From JACVRW01 sp963808775 (GTDB lineage Bacteria > Actinomycetota > Thermoleophilia > Solirubrobacterales > Thermoleophilaceae), in the NCBI GenBank assembly GCA_963808775.1, contig CAWEGR010000001.1, positions 1-64,000 of the forward strand: a stretch of DNA of 64,000 nt. The letters are read 5' to 3'. Below are positions 51,568 through 61,557 of this stretch, piece by piece. Made by a program: the position numbers and the translations under genes. Within the stretch, counting starts at the first letter, position 1. Each line of letters begins with the position of its first letter. The notes beneath the pieces are model-generated. The model did not search any database and was not told the origin of the DNA. It saw nothing but the letters and a program-made list of their open reading frames with translations.

Positions 51568-52419
51568 ATGAGCCTCGGCGGCATCCTCACGGCGATGGTC
51601 ACGCCGTTCGACGCGAACGGCGCGCTCGACGAGGACGCGACGGTGAGCCTCATGCGCCACCTGCTCGACAACGGCTCCGACGGCCTCGTGCTGGCCGGCT
51701 CGACGGGCGAGGCGGCCACGCTCACGGACGAGGAGAAGGCGAGGCTCTGGCAGCTCGCGGTCGACGAGTGCCCGTCGGAGGCGGTCCTGATCGCCGGCAC
51801 GGGCACGTATGACACGCGCCACACGGTGGAGATGACGGAGCGGGCCACGGCGATCGGGGTCGACGCCGTGCTCGTCGTGACGCCGTACTACGTCAAGCCG
51901 AACCGGCGCGGAATCAAGGCGCACTTCGCTGCGGCCGCGGCCGCCACGGACCGCCCGCTGATCGTCTACAACATCCCGAGCCGCTGCGTCACGGACATCC
52001 CGAACGACCTGCTCGCCGAGCTCGCCGAGATCGAGAACGTCGCGGCCGTGAAGCAGGCCCGCTACGAGGACCTGGCGCCGGTCGAGGGCCTGGACCTGCT
52101 CGCGGGCAACGACGACGTGCTCGCCCGCGTGCTCGACATGGGCGGCACGGGCGGGATCCTGGTCGCGTCGCAGCTCGTGGGACGAGAGATGCGCCGCATG
52201 ATCGACGAGCCCGAGGCGAGGCACGAGATCCACGACTCGCTCGTCGACCTGTTCGAGGCGCTGACCGTGACGAGCAACCCGATCCCGATCAAGGCCGCGC
52301 TCAACCTCGCCGGGCACCGGGTCGGCGGCCTGAGGCTCCCGCTCGTGGAGGCGGACGAGTCCGAGCGCGAGACCGTGCGCGCCGCGCTCGAGCGGCACGA
52401 CCTCCTCGCCGCGGTTTGA
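51568..52419 (+). CDS. dapA: 4-hydroxy-tetrahydrodipicolinate synthase
   Basis: First lysine-branch step, joining pyruvate and aspartate semialdehyde. The 283-residue protein has GILTAMVTPFDANGALDEDA, GSTGEAATLTDEEK, VVTPYYVKPNRRGIKAHF with the conserved tyrosine, YNIPSRCVTDI, and the Schiff-base lysine in VAAVKQARYEDL. ATG 51568 is preferred; GTG 51538, ten codons earlier, overlaps the previous stop as GTGA. It overlaps the RNase J gene by 4 nt. Confidence 0.94.
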   Translation: MSLGGILTAMVTPFDANGALDEDATVSLMRHLLDNGSDGLVLAGSTGEAATLTDEEKARLWQLAVDECPSEAVLIAGTGTYDTRHTVEMTERATAIGVDAVLVVTPYYVKPNRRGIKAHFAAAAAATDRPLIVYNIPSRCVTDIPNDLLAELAEIENVAAVKQARYEDLAPVEGLDLLAGNDDVLARVLDMGGTGGILVASQLVGREMRRMIDEPEARHEIHDSLVDLFEALTVTSNPIPIKAALNLAGHRVGGLRLPLVEADESERETVRAALERHDLLAAV

Positions 52420-54071
52420 CCCTGCGCGTCCTCCCGCTCGGCGGGCTCGGCGAGATCGGCAAGAACATGACGGTCGTCGAGTACGACGACCGCATCGTGG
52501 TGGTCGACACCGGGCTGATGTTCCCGGCCCCCGACCAGCTCGGGATCGATCTCGTGCTGCCCGACTTCGCGTACCTGCGCGAGCGCGCGGACGACATCGA
52601 GGCGATCGTGCTGACCCACGGGCACGAGGACCACGTCGGAGCGCTGCCGTTCGTGGTGCGCAGCCTCGGGCGCTCGCCGACCGTGTACGGAGGCCCGCTG
52701 ACCGCGGCCATGGTCCGCTCGAAGCTGGACGAGCACCGCCTCAAGGACGTGCCGGTGGAGGACGTGCTCGCCAGCCAGAGCTTCCAGGCCGGCCCGTTCG
52801 AGATCGAGATGGTCAAGATGGCGCACTCGATCCCGGACGCGTTCGGCGTCGCGCTCACGTGCGAGCTCGGCACGACCCTGATCACGGGCGACTACAAGTT
52901 CGACCAGACCCCCGTGGACGGCGTGCCGGCGGACGTCTCGCGGCTCGCCGAGATGGGGAGGGAGGGGCTGCTGCTCCTCTGCGGCGACTCGACGAACGCG
53001 GACCGCCAGGGCGTCTCGCTGTCCGAGTCGGCCGTGGGGCCGAAGCTCGAGGAGGTCTTCTCGCGCTGCGCGGGGCGGATCGTCGTGACCTGCTTCGCGT
53101 CGAACATCCACCGCGTCCAGCAGGTGGTCGACGCCGCGTCTCAGGTCGGCCGCAGGGTCTCGCTCGTCGGCCGCTCGATGCGCAAGAACGTGAACATCGG
53201 CCGCATGCTCGGCCACATCGACGTGCCGGAGGGGATGCTCGTCGGCCCGAAGGAGATCGAGGACTTCCCCGACCACAAGCTCGTGATCATCTCGACCGGC
53301 AGCCAGGGCGAGCCGCTCTCGGCGCTGCGGCGGATGGCGCACGGCGACCACCCGCAGGTGGAGCTCCACGACGGCGACACCGTGATCTTCTCGGCGACGC
53401 CGATCCCAGGCAACGAGCGGGCGGTGAACGAGACGATCGACCGCATCTACCGCCTCGGCGCCCAGGTGATCACGGCTGCCGACGTGCCTGTGCACGCCTC
53501 GGGCCACGGCTACGCCGAGGAGCTCAAGCTGATGCTGAACCTGACGAAGCCGCAGTACGTGATGCCGATGCACGGCGACCACAAGCGCCTGCGCCTGCAC
53601 GGCGAGCTCGCCGAGGCCGTGGGCGTGCCGCCGAAGTCGATCTTCCGCGGCGAGAACGGCCTGCCGCTCGAGATCGACGACTCCGGGGCGCGCTTCGGCG
53701 AGCGCGAGCAGGCCGGGATGATCTTCGTCGACGGCGTCGACGTGGGGGACATCGAGGACGTCGCCCTGCGCGACCGCCGCATGCTGTCCGCCGACGGCAT
53801 CTTCATCGTCGTGGCCACGATCTCGGAGCAGGACGGCCGCTCCGTGGTGCCGCCCGAGGTGATCTTCCGCGGCGTGCCGTTCCTCGACGAGGAGGACGGC
53901 TTCGTGGACGAGCTGCGCAACGCCGTGGACGACTCGCTCGCCCACTCCGCCGATGAGGAGATCCGGGAGATCGACCTGCTCCAGGACCACCTCCACGACG
54001 ACGTCGCGGCGTTCGTCTACGAGCGCCTCAAGCGGCGGCCGATGGTGCTGCCGGTGGTGGTGGAGGTCTAG
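52416..54071 (+). CDS. rnj: Ribonuclease J
   Basis: RNase with 5'-3' exo- and endonuclease activity, central to mRNA decay in actinobacteria. From TTG at 52416 the protein is 551 residues. It has the metallo-beta-lactamase motif LTHGHEDHVGALPFVV, ITGDYKFDQTPVDG, the beta-CASP elements (CGDSTNADRQGVSLSES; VHASGHGYAEELKLMLNLTK) and a C-terminal domain. Position after dapA is conserved in actinobacteria. Confidence 0.96.
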   Translation: MTLRVLPLGGLGEIGKNMTVVEYDDRIVVVDTGLMFPAPDQLGIDLVLPDFAYLRERADDIEAIVLTHGHEDHVGALPFVVRSLGRSPTVYGGPLTAAMVRSKLDEHRLKDVPVEDVLASQSFQAGPFEIEMVKMAHSIPDAFGVALTCELGTTLITGDYKFDQTPVDGVPADVSRLAEMGREGLLLLCGDSTNADRQGVSLSESAVGPKLEEVFSRCAGRIVVTCFASNIHRVQQVVDAASQVGRRVSLVGRSMRKNVNIGRMLGHIDVPEGMLVGPKEIEDFPDHKLVIISTGSQGEPLSALRRMAHGDHPQVELHDGDTVIFSATPIPGNERAVNETIDRIYRLGAQVITAADVPVHASGHGYAEELKLMLNLTKPQYVMPMHGDHKRLRLHGELAEAVGVPPKSIFRGENGLPLEIDDSGARFGEREQAGMIFVDGVDVGDIEDVALRDRRMLSADGIFIVVATISEQDGRSVVPPEVIFRGVPFLDEEDGFVDELRNAVDDSLAHSADEEIREIDLLQDHLHDDVAAFVYERLKRRPMVLPVVVEV

Positions 54072-54130
54072 CCGCGAGCGTCCGGTGCCACCCGGACGCT
54101 GTCCGGAAAGTCGGCAGTCGGTCGCCGGCG

Positions 54131-54884
54131 CTATCCGGCCGGAACATCGCGGTGCCGATCAGCGCCTGCGTCGCCCGTGGAGCCGGTCACGGCGTCCTCG
54201 CCGTCGCGTGCCGACGAGCGTCGGTCGAGACGACGCTCGCCGTCTGCGGCGATGCGCCCGAGCCGCGACGTCGCCGGCCCGGCGCGAGTCCGCGCCTGGC
54301 ATCGACGGCGTCGATGTCGCCGCCCGTCGGCGGCGTCCAGGTCCGGGTCGCCGGTGGTTCCGTCGCCGAATGCGGAGGCGTCGTCGGTCGAGCTCGCGAC
54401 CCTGACGCGGCCGTGGTGCCGCCCATCTCGGGGTCGCAGCGCAGGGCGACCGTGAGCGGGCCGTGCGTTGCGAGTGTCACCGGGTCGCCGTTCCGGATCG
54501 CCGTGGTCGGGGCAATCAGCCAGCAGGTCGTCGACCGACCCCGCGCTGGCCGCGGCGGTCGCGAGGTCCGCCGCCGTCGGCGCTCGGGACCTTGCCGAGC
54601 GTGTCCTCGCGCACGTCGACGCCCTGGACGCCGTTGATGGCGATGTCGCGGCTCTGGATCGTCGAGTTGCGGACGTCGATTCCGCGCACCTCGTTGTTGC
54701 GCAGGTCGCGGGTGCGGATCTCGTTGTTGCGCAGGTCACCGCTGCGGATCTCGTTGTTCTTGATCTCACGGCTGTCGATGAAGCCCGTCGCGACCCCGTA
54801 CGAGACCCCGCCGAGCGAGACGAACAGGGCGATGCAGGCGATCACGAGTGCGGGCGAGGGGCGCCGGGACAACAGCGACTTCAC
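54131..54884 (-). CDS. Secreted protein with Arg-Asn-Asn repeats, frameshifted
   Basis: From ATG at 54884 the protein opens with a signal/anchor (SPALVIACIALFVSLGGVSY) and then a ten-residue repeat seen about four times (IKNNEIRSGD, LRNNEIRTRD, LRNNEVRGID, VRNSTIQSRD). This type of extracellular protein is frequent in Solirubrobacterales. After about residue 100 the frame breaks; later pieces (VTLATHGPLTVALRCDPEMG; SSTDDASAFGDGTTGDPDLD) look like its beta-rich C-terminal domain. Function unknown; the end is approximate. Confidence 0.6.
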
Positions 54885-54897
54885 GGGTGAGGCTCCT

Positions 54898-56386
54898 TCA
54901 GGGATCCGGGATCGGTTCTCTCCGCTCGAACACGCTAGCGCCGGAATCGGAGCGCGCCGACGCCCCGGTTCCGGAGCCCGTGATCGGGAGGGTCACCGTG
55001 AACAGGGCTCCGCCGCCCTCCGCGTCGGCCACCGCCACGTGGCCGCCATGCGCCTCGGCGACCGCCCTGACGATCGCGAGACCGAGGCCGCTGCCGCCGC
55101 TCGGAGCGGAGTCGCCGCCGCCACGGGTGAAGCGCTCGAAGATGCGCTCGCGCAGCCTGGGAGGCACGCCGGGGCCGCGATCCGCGACCTCGATCACGGC
55201 CGAGCCGTCCTCGCTGCTCACCGAGACCGTGACGGGCGTCCCGACGGGAGTGTGCAGGAGGCCGTTGTCCACGAGGTTCGCGACCATCCGGTGGAGGTCG
55301 TCCGGCACGCCGGCGACGACCACGGGCTCGTCCGGCACGTCGATCGAGATCGGGCATTCGGGCGAAAGGGCGCCCGCCTCGAGCGCCGCCTCGCTCGCGA
55401 CCGACACGAGGTCGACCGGGCGGCGCGGGGCCTCGCGGCCGGCGTCCGCGCGAGCCAGCAGCAGCAGGTCCGCCACGAGCCGGCGCATCCGGCGCGAGGA
55501 GCGCAGCGCGGATCCGGCCATCTCCTTCTGCTCGCCCTCGAGCTCCCCCTCGAGCAGCTCGAGGTTGGCGAGGATGCTCGTGAGCGGCGTGCGCAGCTCG
55601 TGTGACGCGTCCGCCACGAACTCGCGCTGGCGATCGAGCGTCGCCTCGGTCTCGCCGCGCGCGGCCGACAGCTCGCTGAGCATGTCCTCGAGGGTGTAGG
55701 CGAGCTCGGCGACCTCGTCGTTGGCGAGCGGCTTCGGCAGCCGCACGTCCGGGTCGCGGGTGCGGGCGACCTCGCGCGCGGCGCGGGTGAGGCCGGAGAT
55801 CGGGCGCATGGCGCGCCGGGCCACGAGCAGGCCACCGAGGAAGGCGAGCACCGTGCCGCCGAGCACGCCGAACGCGAGGAACAGGCGCACGCGGTTGATC
55901 GTCACCTGCACGCTCTCCTCGGACTTCCCGTAGAGCAGGAACGCGCGCGCCTCGGCGACCGGGTCGGGGATGAAGTCGAACGGCGTCGCGTCGGTGGAGG
56001 TCGCGGTGGTCACGAGGTTGCGCGACACGATCCGGAAGTCGCCGATGTCGAGCACGCCGTCGAACTCCGGGGCCGCGAGCGCGGTGAGCGTGGGCGACGG
56101 ATAGAGCACCCGCCCGTCGCCGCGGACGACCATGACGATCGCGTCGCCGGCCGCGGCGGCCGCGAGGTCGTCCTGCTCGAGCCGGAGCCGCCCGTCGTCG
56201 CGTCACCGTGGCGCCCACGTCGTCGACGAGGTCGCCGGCGGTGGCGCTGATGTCGTCCTCGAAGCCGTTCGTGATGCGCCGCTCCGCGACGGTGCCGACC
56301 ACCGCCGCGAACAGGCACAGGATCACGAAGGTCAGCGCCGCGGTGACGACCGCGACCTTGACCTTGACCGGGAGGCGCCTTCTCAC
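54898..56386 (-). CDS. Two-component sensor histidine kinase, frameshifted
   Basis: About 495 residues. The N-terminus has one membrane helix (KVAVVTAALTFVILCLFAAV); a second (LFLAFGVLGGTVLAFLGGLL) follows an extracytoplasmic sensor of about 140 residues. Then come HAMP, the phospho-histidine in FVADASHELRTPLTSILANL, the N box (MVANLVDNGLLHTP), and the ATP boxes DRGPGVPPRLRERIFERF and GGSGLGLAIVRAV. One frame change near 56195 lies in the sensor region. It overlaps the response regulator by 4 nt. Signal unknown. Confidence 0.92.
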
Positions 56387-57066
56387 GGGTCCTCCCGGAG
56401 CACGTAGCCGGCCCCGCGGATCGTGTGCAGGATGCGCGGCTCGCCGCCCTCCTCGAGCTTGCGCCGGAGGTTCGAGATGAACACGTCGACCGTGTTGGTC
56501 TCGGCGAACGGGTGGTAGCCCCAGACCTCGTCGAGCAGCGCCTGGCGCGAGACGACGATGCGCGCGTTGCGCATCAGGTGCTCGAGCAGCTCGAACTCGC
56601 GCGTGGTCAACTCGAGCCGGCGCTCTCCGCGCAGGACCTCGCGGGTGTCCGGGTTGAGCTTCAGGTCGCCGACGACCATGAACGCGCTGCCCCGCGGCGG
56701 GCGCCGCCGCAGCAGGGCGCGCACGCGCGCGAGCAGCTCCTCGCGCTCGAAGGGCTTGACGAGGTAGTCGTCCGCACCGGAGTCGAGGCCCTCCACGCGC
56801 GCGTCGAGCGCGTCGCGGGCGGTCAGGATCAGGATCGGCACGTCGCCGTCGTCGCGCAGGCGCCTGCAGACCTCCACGCCGTCGAGCTTCGGCAGCCCGA
56901 GATCGAGCACCACGGCGTCAGGCTCGAACAGGGGGGCCTCGTCGAGCGCAGCCTCGCCGTCGCCCGCCACGCGGACCTCGTAACCCTCTTTGTCGAGCGA
57001 GCGCCGCAGGACGCCCGCGATGTCCGCGTCGTCCTCGACGACAAGCACTCTCGGCCGGCCGCTCAT
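56383..57066 (-). CDS. OmpR-family response regulator
   Basis: The 227-residue protein has a receiver domain with acidic pocket VLVVEDDADIAGVLR, phospho-acceptor aspartate in DAVVLDLGLPKLDG (about residue 54) and lysine in DDYLVKPFEREEL, and a winged-helix DNA-binding domain (LELTTREFELLEHLMRN; NTVDVFISNLRRKL; TIRGAGYVL). It is the first gene of the pair with the histidine kinase and is divergent from ftsK, 51 bp apart. Confidence 0.95.
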   Translation of the reverse strand: MSGRPRVLVVEDDADIAGVLRRSLDKEGYEVRVAGDGEAALDEAPLFEPDAVVLDLGLPKLDGVEVCRRLRDDGDVPILILTARDALDARVEGLDSGADDYLVKPFEREELLARVRALLRRRPPRGSAFMVVGDLKLNPDTREVLRGERRLELTTREFELLEHLMRNARIVVSRQALLDEVWGYHPFAETNTVDVFISNLRRKLEEGGEPRILHTIRGAGYVLREDP

Positions 57067-57117
57067 CCAAGCTCATGGTAGGGAGGGTGCGGGCCACTCC
57101 CGTCGAATGCAGCTTGG

Positions 57118-59541
57118 ATGGCGGGTACCCGGCGCAGGAAGCGACGCCGTTCGCGCGCGGCCTGGTGGCCGTCCGCCAACCTGCCCGTGCTCGAGCAGCG
57201 CCACTGGGACCTGATCGGCCTCGGGCTGATCGCGTTCGCCGCCTTCTTCGCCTGCGTGCTCTGGCTCGCCTGGGCGGGGGGCGAGGTGGGGGAGGCCCTC
57301 GAGGACGCTCTCCTGTTCGGCTTCGGCGCCGTCGGCTACGCGGCGCCCGTCGCGCTGTTCGCCTCGGGCGTGATCCTGATCATGCGCCCCTCGCTGCCGA
57401 GCACGCATCCCTTCAAGACGGGGGCCCTCTGCCTTGCCGCCGCGCTCACGCTCGGCTTCGCGGCGGGATCGCTCGGCCTCGGCCCGGGCGACACCCCGCG
57501 CGACGGCTTCCTCGACGCCGCCTATCTCGAGCAGCATGGCGGCCTCGTGGGCGAATCGCTGCTCTGGAGCTCGGCGAAGCTCTTCTCGGAGGCGGGCTCC
57601 CACATCCTGTTCATGTTCCTGCTGCTCGCGGGCGTGCTGCTGCTCACCGGCGCCTCGATCGCGGGGATCGCGCTCACCACCCGGCAGGCGGCGAGCGTCA
57701 CCGGCGAGCGGGTGCGACGCACCGCGAACACGCTCAACCTGCCGACCGAGCGGCTGCAGGCCACCCCCGCCGGCGCCATGCGCGAGCCGGAGCCGCTCGA
57801 GCCGCCGGAGCCCGAGGACCGCGAGCCCGTGGTGCGCGCGACGCACGTGGAGGCGCCCGCTCTCGACGCCGCCGAGCGCTACCCGGACATCTACGAGCCC
57901 GACGACGAGCCGGACGACTGGGCCGAGCCCGAGCCCGAGCCGGCCGCGGACCTCGAGGTGGTCGAGCCCGAGCCGGAGGACAAGCCCGAGCCGGCCGAGC
58001 CCGAGGTCGCCGAGCTCACGCCGATGGGCAACCGCCGCTCGCCCGTGACCGAGTCCGACGGCATCGACTACCGGATGCCGAAGCCGAGCTTCCTGAAGCG
58101 CTCGAACGGCGCGCAGAAGGTCGACACGAAGGGCATCGCGAGGGTCGGCGCGATGCTGACGGAGGCGCTCAGCCACTTCAACGTCGAGGCGCGCGTGATC
58201 GGCACGGTCAGCGGCCCGCACGTGACCCGCTACGAGCTGCGGCTCGCCCCCGGCATCAAGATGTCGAAGGTCGCGCAGCTGAAGGACGACATCGCCTACG
58301 CGCTCGCGGCGGAGCAGGTGCGCATCCTCGCGCCGATCCCCGGCAAGACCGCGGTGGGCGTCGAGGTGCCGAACCGCGTGCGCCGCATGGTGCACCTCGG
58401 CGACGTCTACCAGGAGTCGCCGAAGGGCTGGTCGCCGCTCTCCGTCTGGCTCGGCAAGGACATCGCCGGCAAGGCGATCGGAACCGACCTCGCCAAGCAG
58501 CCGCACATCCTGATCGCGGGAACCACCGGCTCGGGTAAGTCCGGCTGCGTGAACGCGATGCTGTCGAGCGTCCTCCTGCGCTCCTCGCCCAACGAGGTGC
58601 GCATGGTGCTCGTGGACCCGAAGCGCGTCGAGCTGAACCACTACGAGGGCATCCCGCACCTGCTCACGCCCGTGGTCACGAGCCCGCGGCTGGCGGCCAA
58701 CGTGCTCGGCAACCTGATCAAGGAGATGGAGGAGCGCTACGGCGTCATGAGCCGGACCAAGACGCGCAGCCTCGTCGAGCTGAACCGGGTGCGCGTCCGC
58801 GAGGGCGAGCCGCCGCTGCCGTACATCCTCTGCGTGATCGACGAGCTCGCCGACCTGATGATGGTCGCGCCCGCCGACGTGGAGGACTCGATCATCCGCC
58901 TCGCGCAGAAGTCGCGCGCCGTGGGCATCCATCTCGTGCTCGCGACCCAGCGGCCGAGCGCGGACGTGATCACCGGCATGATCAAGGCGAACGTGCCGGC
59001 GCGGATCGCCTTCGCCGTCTCCTCGCAGACCGACTCTCGCGTGATCCTCGACCAGAACGGCGCCGAGTCCCTGCTGGGGCAGGGCGACATGCTGTTCAGG
59101 CCCTCGGGCGAGTCGCGCTCGGCGCGCATCCAGGGCGCGTTCATCGCCGAGGAGGAGATCGAGAAGCTCACGGAGCACTGGCGCCGCCAGGGCGAGCCGG
59201 AGCTCCAGGAGGAACTGCTCGAGGCCGTCGAGCCCGAGGAGGAGGAATCCGCCGGCGACGGGGACTTCGACCCCGACCAGGACGACCTGCTCGCCGACGC
59301 GATCGCCACGGTCGTGCAGATGGGCACGGCCTCGACCTCGATGCTGCAGCGGCGCATGCGCGTCGGCTACACGCGGGCGGGGCGGTTGATCGACATGATG
59401 GAGCGCCGCGGCGTGATCTCGGGCTACGAGGGCTCGAAGGCACGCCAGGTGCTGATCACCGAGGCGGACCTGCCGCGCCTGCTCGAGAACCTCGGCTCGG
59501 AGGCCGTGGGCGCGGGCGGCGAGCGCGATCCATCACACTAG
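57118..59541 (+). CDS. ftsK: FtsK/SpoIIIE DNA translocase
   Basis: Moves DNA through the division septum. The 807-residue protein has four predicted N-terminal membrane helices, a Pro/Glu-rich linker (residues about 220-310), and the motor: a FtsK alpha domain (VEARVIGTVSGPHVTRYELR), the Walker A GTTGSGKSGCVN, Walker B LCVIDELADLMMV, and the C-terminal gamma winged helix (QMGTASTSMLQRRMRVGYTR), which reads polar DNA sequences. Smaller linker than E. coli FtsK. Confidence 0.96.
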   Translation: MAGTRRRKRRRSRAAWWPSANLPVLEQRHWDLIGLGLIAFAAFFACVLWLAWAGGEVGEALEDALLFGFGAVGYAAPVALFASGVILIMRPSLPSTHPFKTGALCLAAALTLGFAAGSLGLGPGDTPRDGFLDAAYLEQHGGLVGESLLWSSAKLFSEAGSHILFMFLLLAGVLLLTGASIAGIALTTRQAASVTGERVRRTANTLNLPTERLQATPAGAMREPEPLEPPEPEDREPVVRATHVEAPALDAAERYPDIYEPDDEPDDWAEPEPEPAADLEVVEPEPEDKPEPAEPEVAELTPMGNRRSPVTESDGIDYRMPKPSFLKRSNGAQKVDTKGIARVGAMLTEALSHFNVEARVIGTVSGPHVTRYELRLAPGIKMSKVAQLKDDIAYALAAEQVRILAPIPGKTAVGVEVPNRVRRMVHLGDVYQESPKGWSPLSVWLGKDIAGKAIGTDLAKQPHILIAGTTGSGKSGCVNAMLSSVLLRSSPNEVRMVLVDPKRVELNHYEGIPHLLTPVVTSPRLAANVLGNLIKEMEERYGVMSRTKTRSLVELNRVRVREGEPPLPYILCVIDELADLMMVAPADVEDSIIRLAQKSRAVGIHLVLATQRPSADVITGMIKANVPARIAFAVSSQTDSRVILDQNGAESLLGQGDMLFRPSGESRSARIQGAFIAEEEIEKLTEHWRRQGEPELQEELLEAVEPEEEESAGDGDFDPDQDDLLADAIATVVQMGTASTSMLQRRMRVGYTRAGRLIDMMERRGVISGYEGSKARQVLITEADLPRLLENLGSEAVGAGGERDPSH

Positions 59542-59548
59542 GCCGCCC

Positions 59549-60298
59549 ATGCCGTCCATCGGGGAAACGCTGCGCGAGGCACGGATGCGGCAGCGACTCG
59601 ACATCGCTGACGTCGAGGAGCGCACGAAGATCCGCGCGAAGTACCTGCGCGCGCTCGAGAACGAGGAGTTCGGGATGCTGCCCGGCCCGACCTTCGTCAA
59701 GACCTTCATTCGCACCTACGCGGAGGCACTCGGCCTCGACCCGCAGGTGCTGGTCGAGGAGTACCGCGCCTATTACGACTCGGGCGACGAGGTCGACCAG
59801 GCGCAGTCGCTCGGACCGCCCAACCTCGCGCGCGACCGGCGCCGCCAGGGCCCGCGGATCGGCCCCGGCTCGCTGCTGCTGATCGCGCTCGCGCTGGTGG
59901 TCGCGGCCCTCGTGGCGATCGGCCTGGCCTCGGGTGACGACGACGAGCCCTCGACTCCCTCCGCCGGGACGAACACGGAGCCGCGCGAGGAGCCGCAGCG
60001 GACGGAGACGGAGCGGAAGCCGAAGCCCACGCGCGTGACCCTGCGGATCGTCCCCGCGACGCCGACGTACGTGTGCCTCGACCGCGGCGCCGGCAAGCCC
60101 GTGCTGTTCACGGACACGATCGACTCGGCGCAGACCTTCCGCGGGAAGCGCCTGCGCCTCAACCTCGGCAAGACGGACGTGACGCTGCGGGTGAACGGGC
60201 GGCCGGTCCCGCTCGAGCAGGGGCCCGACCCCGTCGGCCTCGAGTTCACGCTGAACGGCACCCGCCCGATCCCGCTCGGCGAGCGGCCCTGCGCGTGA
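59549..60298 (+). CDS. RodZ-like protein: HTH domain, one membrane helix, DUF4115
   Basis: The 249-residue protein has an Xre-type helix-turn-helix (SIGETLREARMRQRLDIADV; TKIRAKYLRALENEEFGML), one membrane helix (SLLLIALALVVAALVAIGLA, near residue 110), a Glu/Arg/Thr-rich linker and a C-terminal beta domain (DUF4115: VTLRIVPATPTYVCLDRG). This is the RodZ layout; RodZ links the cytoskeleton to cell-wall synthesis. Its position between ftsK and cinA is usual. Eight bases separate it from ftsK. Confidence 0.88.
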   Translation: MPSIGETLREARMRQRLDIADVEERTKIRAKYLRALENEEFGMLPGPTFVKTFIRTYAEALGLDPQVLVEEYRAYYDSGDEVDQAQSLGPPNLARDRRRQGPRIGPGSLLLIALALVVAALVAIGLASGDDDEPSTPSAGTNTEPREEPQRTETERKPKPTRVTLRIVPATPTYVCLDRGAGKPVLFTDTIDSAQTFRGKRLRLNLGKTDVTLRVNGRPVPLEQGPDPVGLEFTLNGTRPIPLGERPCA

Positions 60299-61557
60299 GC
60301 GCCCGCGCGGGGATCGTGATCACCGGCACCGAGGTGCTGGCGGGCCGGGTGCGCGACCGCAACGGGCCCTGGCTCGCGGAGCGCTTCCTCGAGCTCGGGG
60401 TCGAGCTCGCGCACGTGACCATCTGCGGCGACCGGCCGGAGGACATCGAGTCCGCGCTTCGCTTCCAGGCCTCCGAGGGGGTCGACGTGATCGTCACGAG
60501 CGGCGGGCTCGGGCCCACCGCCGACGACATGACCGTCGAGATCGTCGCGCGCTTCTGCGGCCGGGAGCTCGTCCTCGACGCCGAGCTCGAGCAGCGCATC
60601 TACGCGATCCTCGAGCCGCTCATGAAGCGCTTCACGAACTGGGAGCCGGAGGCCGTGCGCGCGGCGAACCGCAAGCAGGCCCTGATCCCGGAGGGCGCCG
60701 AGGTGATCAACCCGGTCGGGACGGCGCCCGGGGTGATCGTGCCGGGCTCGCCGGCAGTGCTCGTCCTTCCGGGGCCACCGCGCGAGCTGCAGCCGATGTG
60801 GGGCGTGGCGGTCGATTCGGACATCCTGCGCGACGCGCTCGCCGCGCGGACGACATACGAGCAGGCGATGGTGCGGATGTTCGGGGTGCCCGAGTCAGAG
60901 CTCGCCTCGACGCTCAGGGACGCCTCCGGCGAGGTCGAGGGCTTCGGAGAGCTCGAGATCACCACCTGCCTGCGGCGCGGGGAGATCGAGATGGTCACCC
61001 GCTACGAGCCGCCGGCGGCGGGCGCGTATGCCGCGCTGCTCGGCGTCCTGCGGCAGAAACACGGGCGCGAGATCTTCTCGGAGGACGGCTCGAGCATCGA
61101 CGACCAGGTCGCGGCCCTGCTCGCGGGGAGGACCATCGCGCTCGCCGAGTCGTGCACCGCAGGGCTGCTCGCGGCGCGCCTGACGGAGCGCCCGGGCTCG
61201 TCCGACTACGTGGCCGGCGGGGTCGTCTCCTACTCGAACGAGGCCAAGATCGCGCTGCTCGGCGTGCCAGAGGAGCTGATCCGCACACACGGGGCCGTGT
61301 CCGAGGAGGTGGCGGAGGCGATGGCAGCCGGCGCGCTCGAGCGCTTCGGCGCGGACGTGGCGGTCTCGATCACGGGCATCGCGGGGCCGGGCGGAGGGAG
61401 CGAGGAGAAGCCGGTCGGGACCGTGTGCTGGAGCATCAGGCAGTCGGACAGCTCGCCCGCGCTGACGCGCCGGATCGTGCTCCCCGGCGACCGCGCCGAT
61501 ATCCGCGACCGCTCGACGACCGTGGCCATGCACCTCCTGCGCCGGGCGCTGTCCTGA
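60295..61557 (+). CDS. cinA: CinA: competence/damage-inducible protein, NMN amidase
   Basis: From GTG at 60295, the 420-residue protein has an N-terminal MoaB/MogA-like domain (IVITGTEVLAGRVRDRNGPW; VTSGGLGPTADDMT; VLPGPPRELQPMW) and a C-terminal PncC-type domain (ALAESCTAGLLAARLTERPG; SITGIAGPGGGSEEKPVGTV), which deamidates nicotinamide mononucleotide. Usual length. recA often follows this gene in bacteria, but here a different enzyme does. Confidence 0.95.
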   Translation: MSARAGIVITGTEVLAGRVRDRNGPWLAERFLELGVELAHVTICGDRPEDIESALRFQASEGVDVIVTSGGLGPTADDMTVEIVARFCGRELVLDAELEQRIYAILEPLMKRFTNWEPEAVRAANRKQALIPEGAEVINPVGTAPGVIVPGSPAVLVLPGPPRELQPMWGVAVDSDILRDALAARTTYEQAMVRMFGVPESELASTLRDASGEVEGFGELEITTCLRRGEIEMVTRYEPPAAGAYAALLGVLRQKHGREIFSEDGSSIDDQVAALLAGRTIALAESCTAGLLAARLTERPGSSDYVAGGVVSYSNEAKIALLGVPEELIRTHGAVSEEVAEAMAAGALERFGADVAVSITGIAGPGGGSEEKPVGTVCWSIRQSDSSPALTRRIVLPGDRADIRDRSTTVAMHLLRRALS

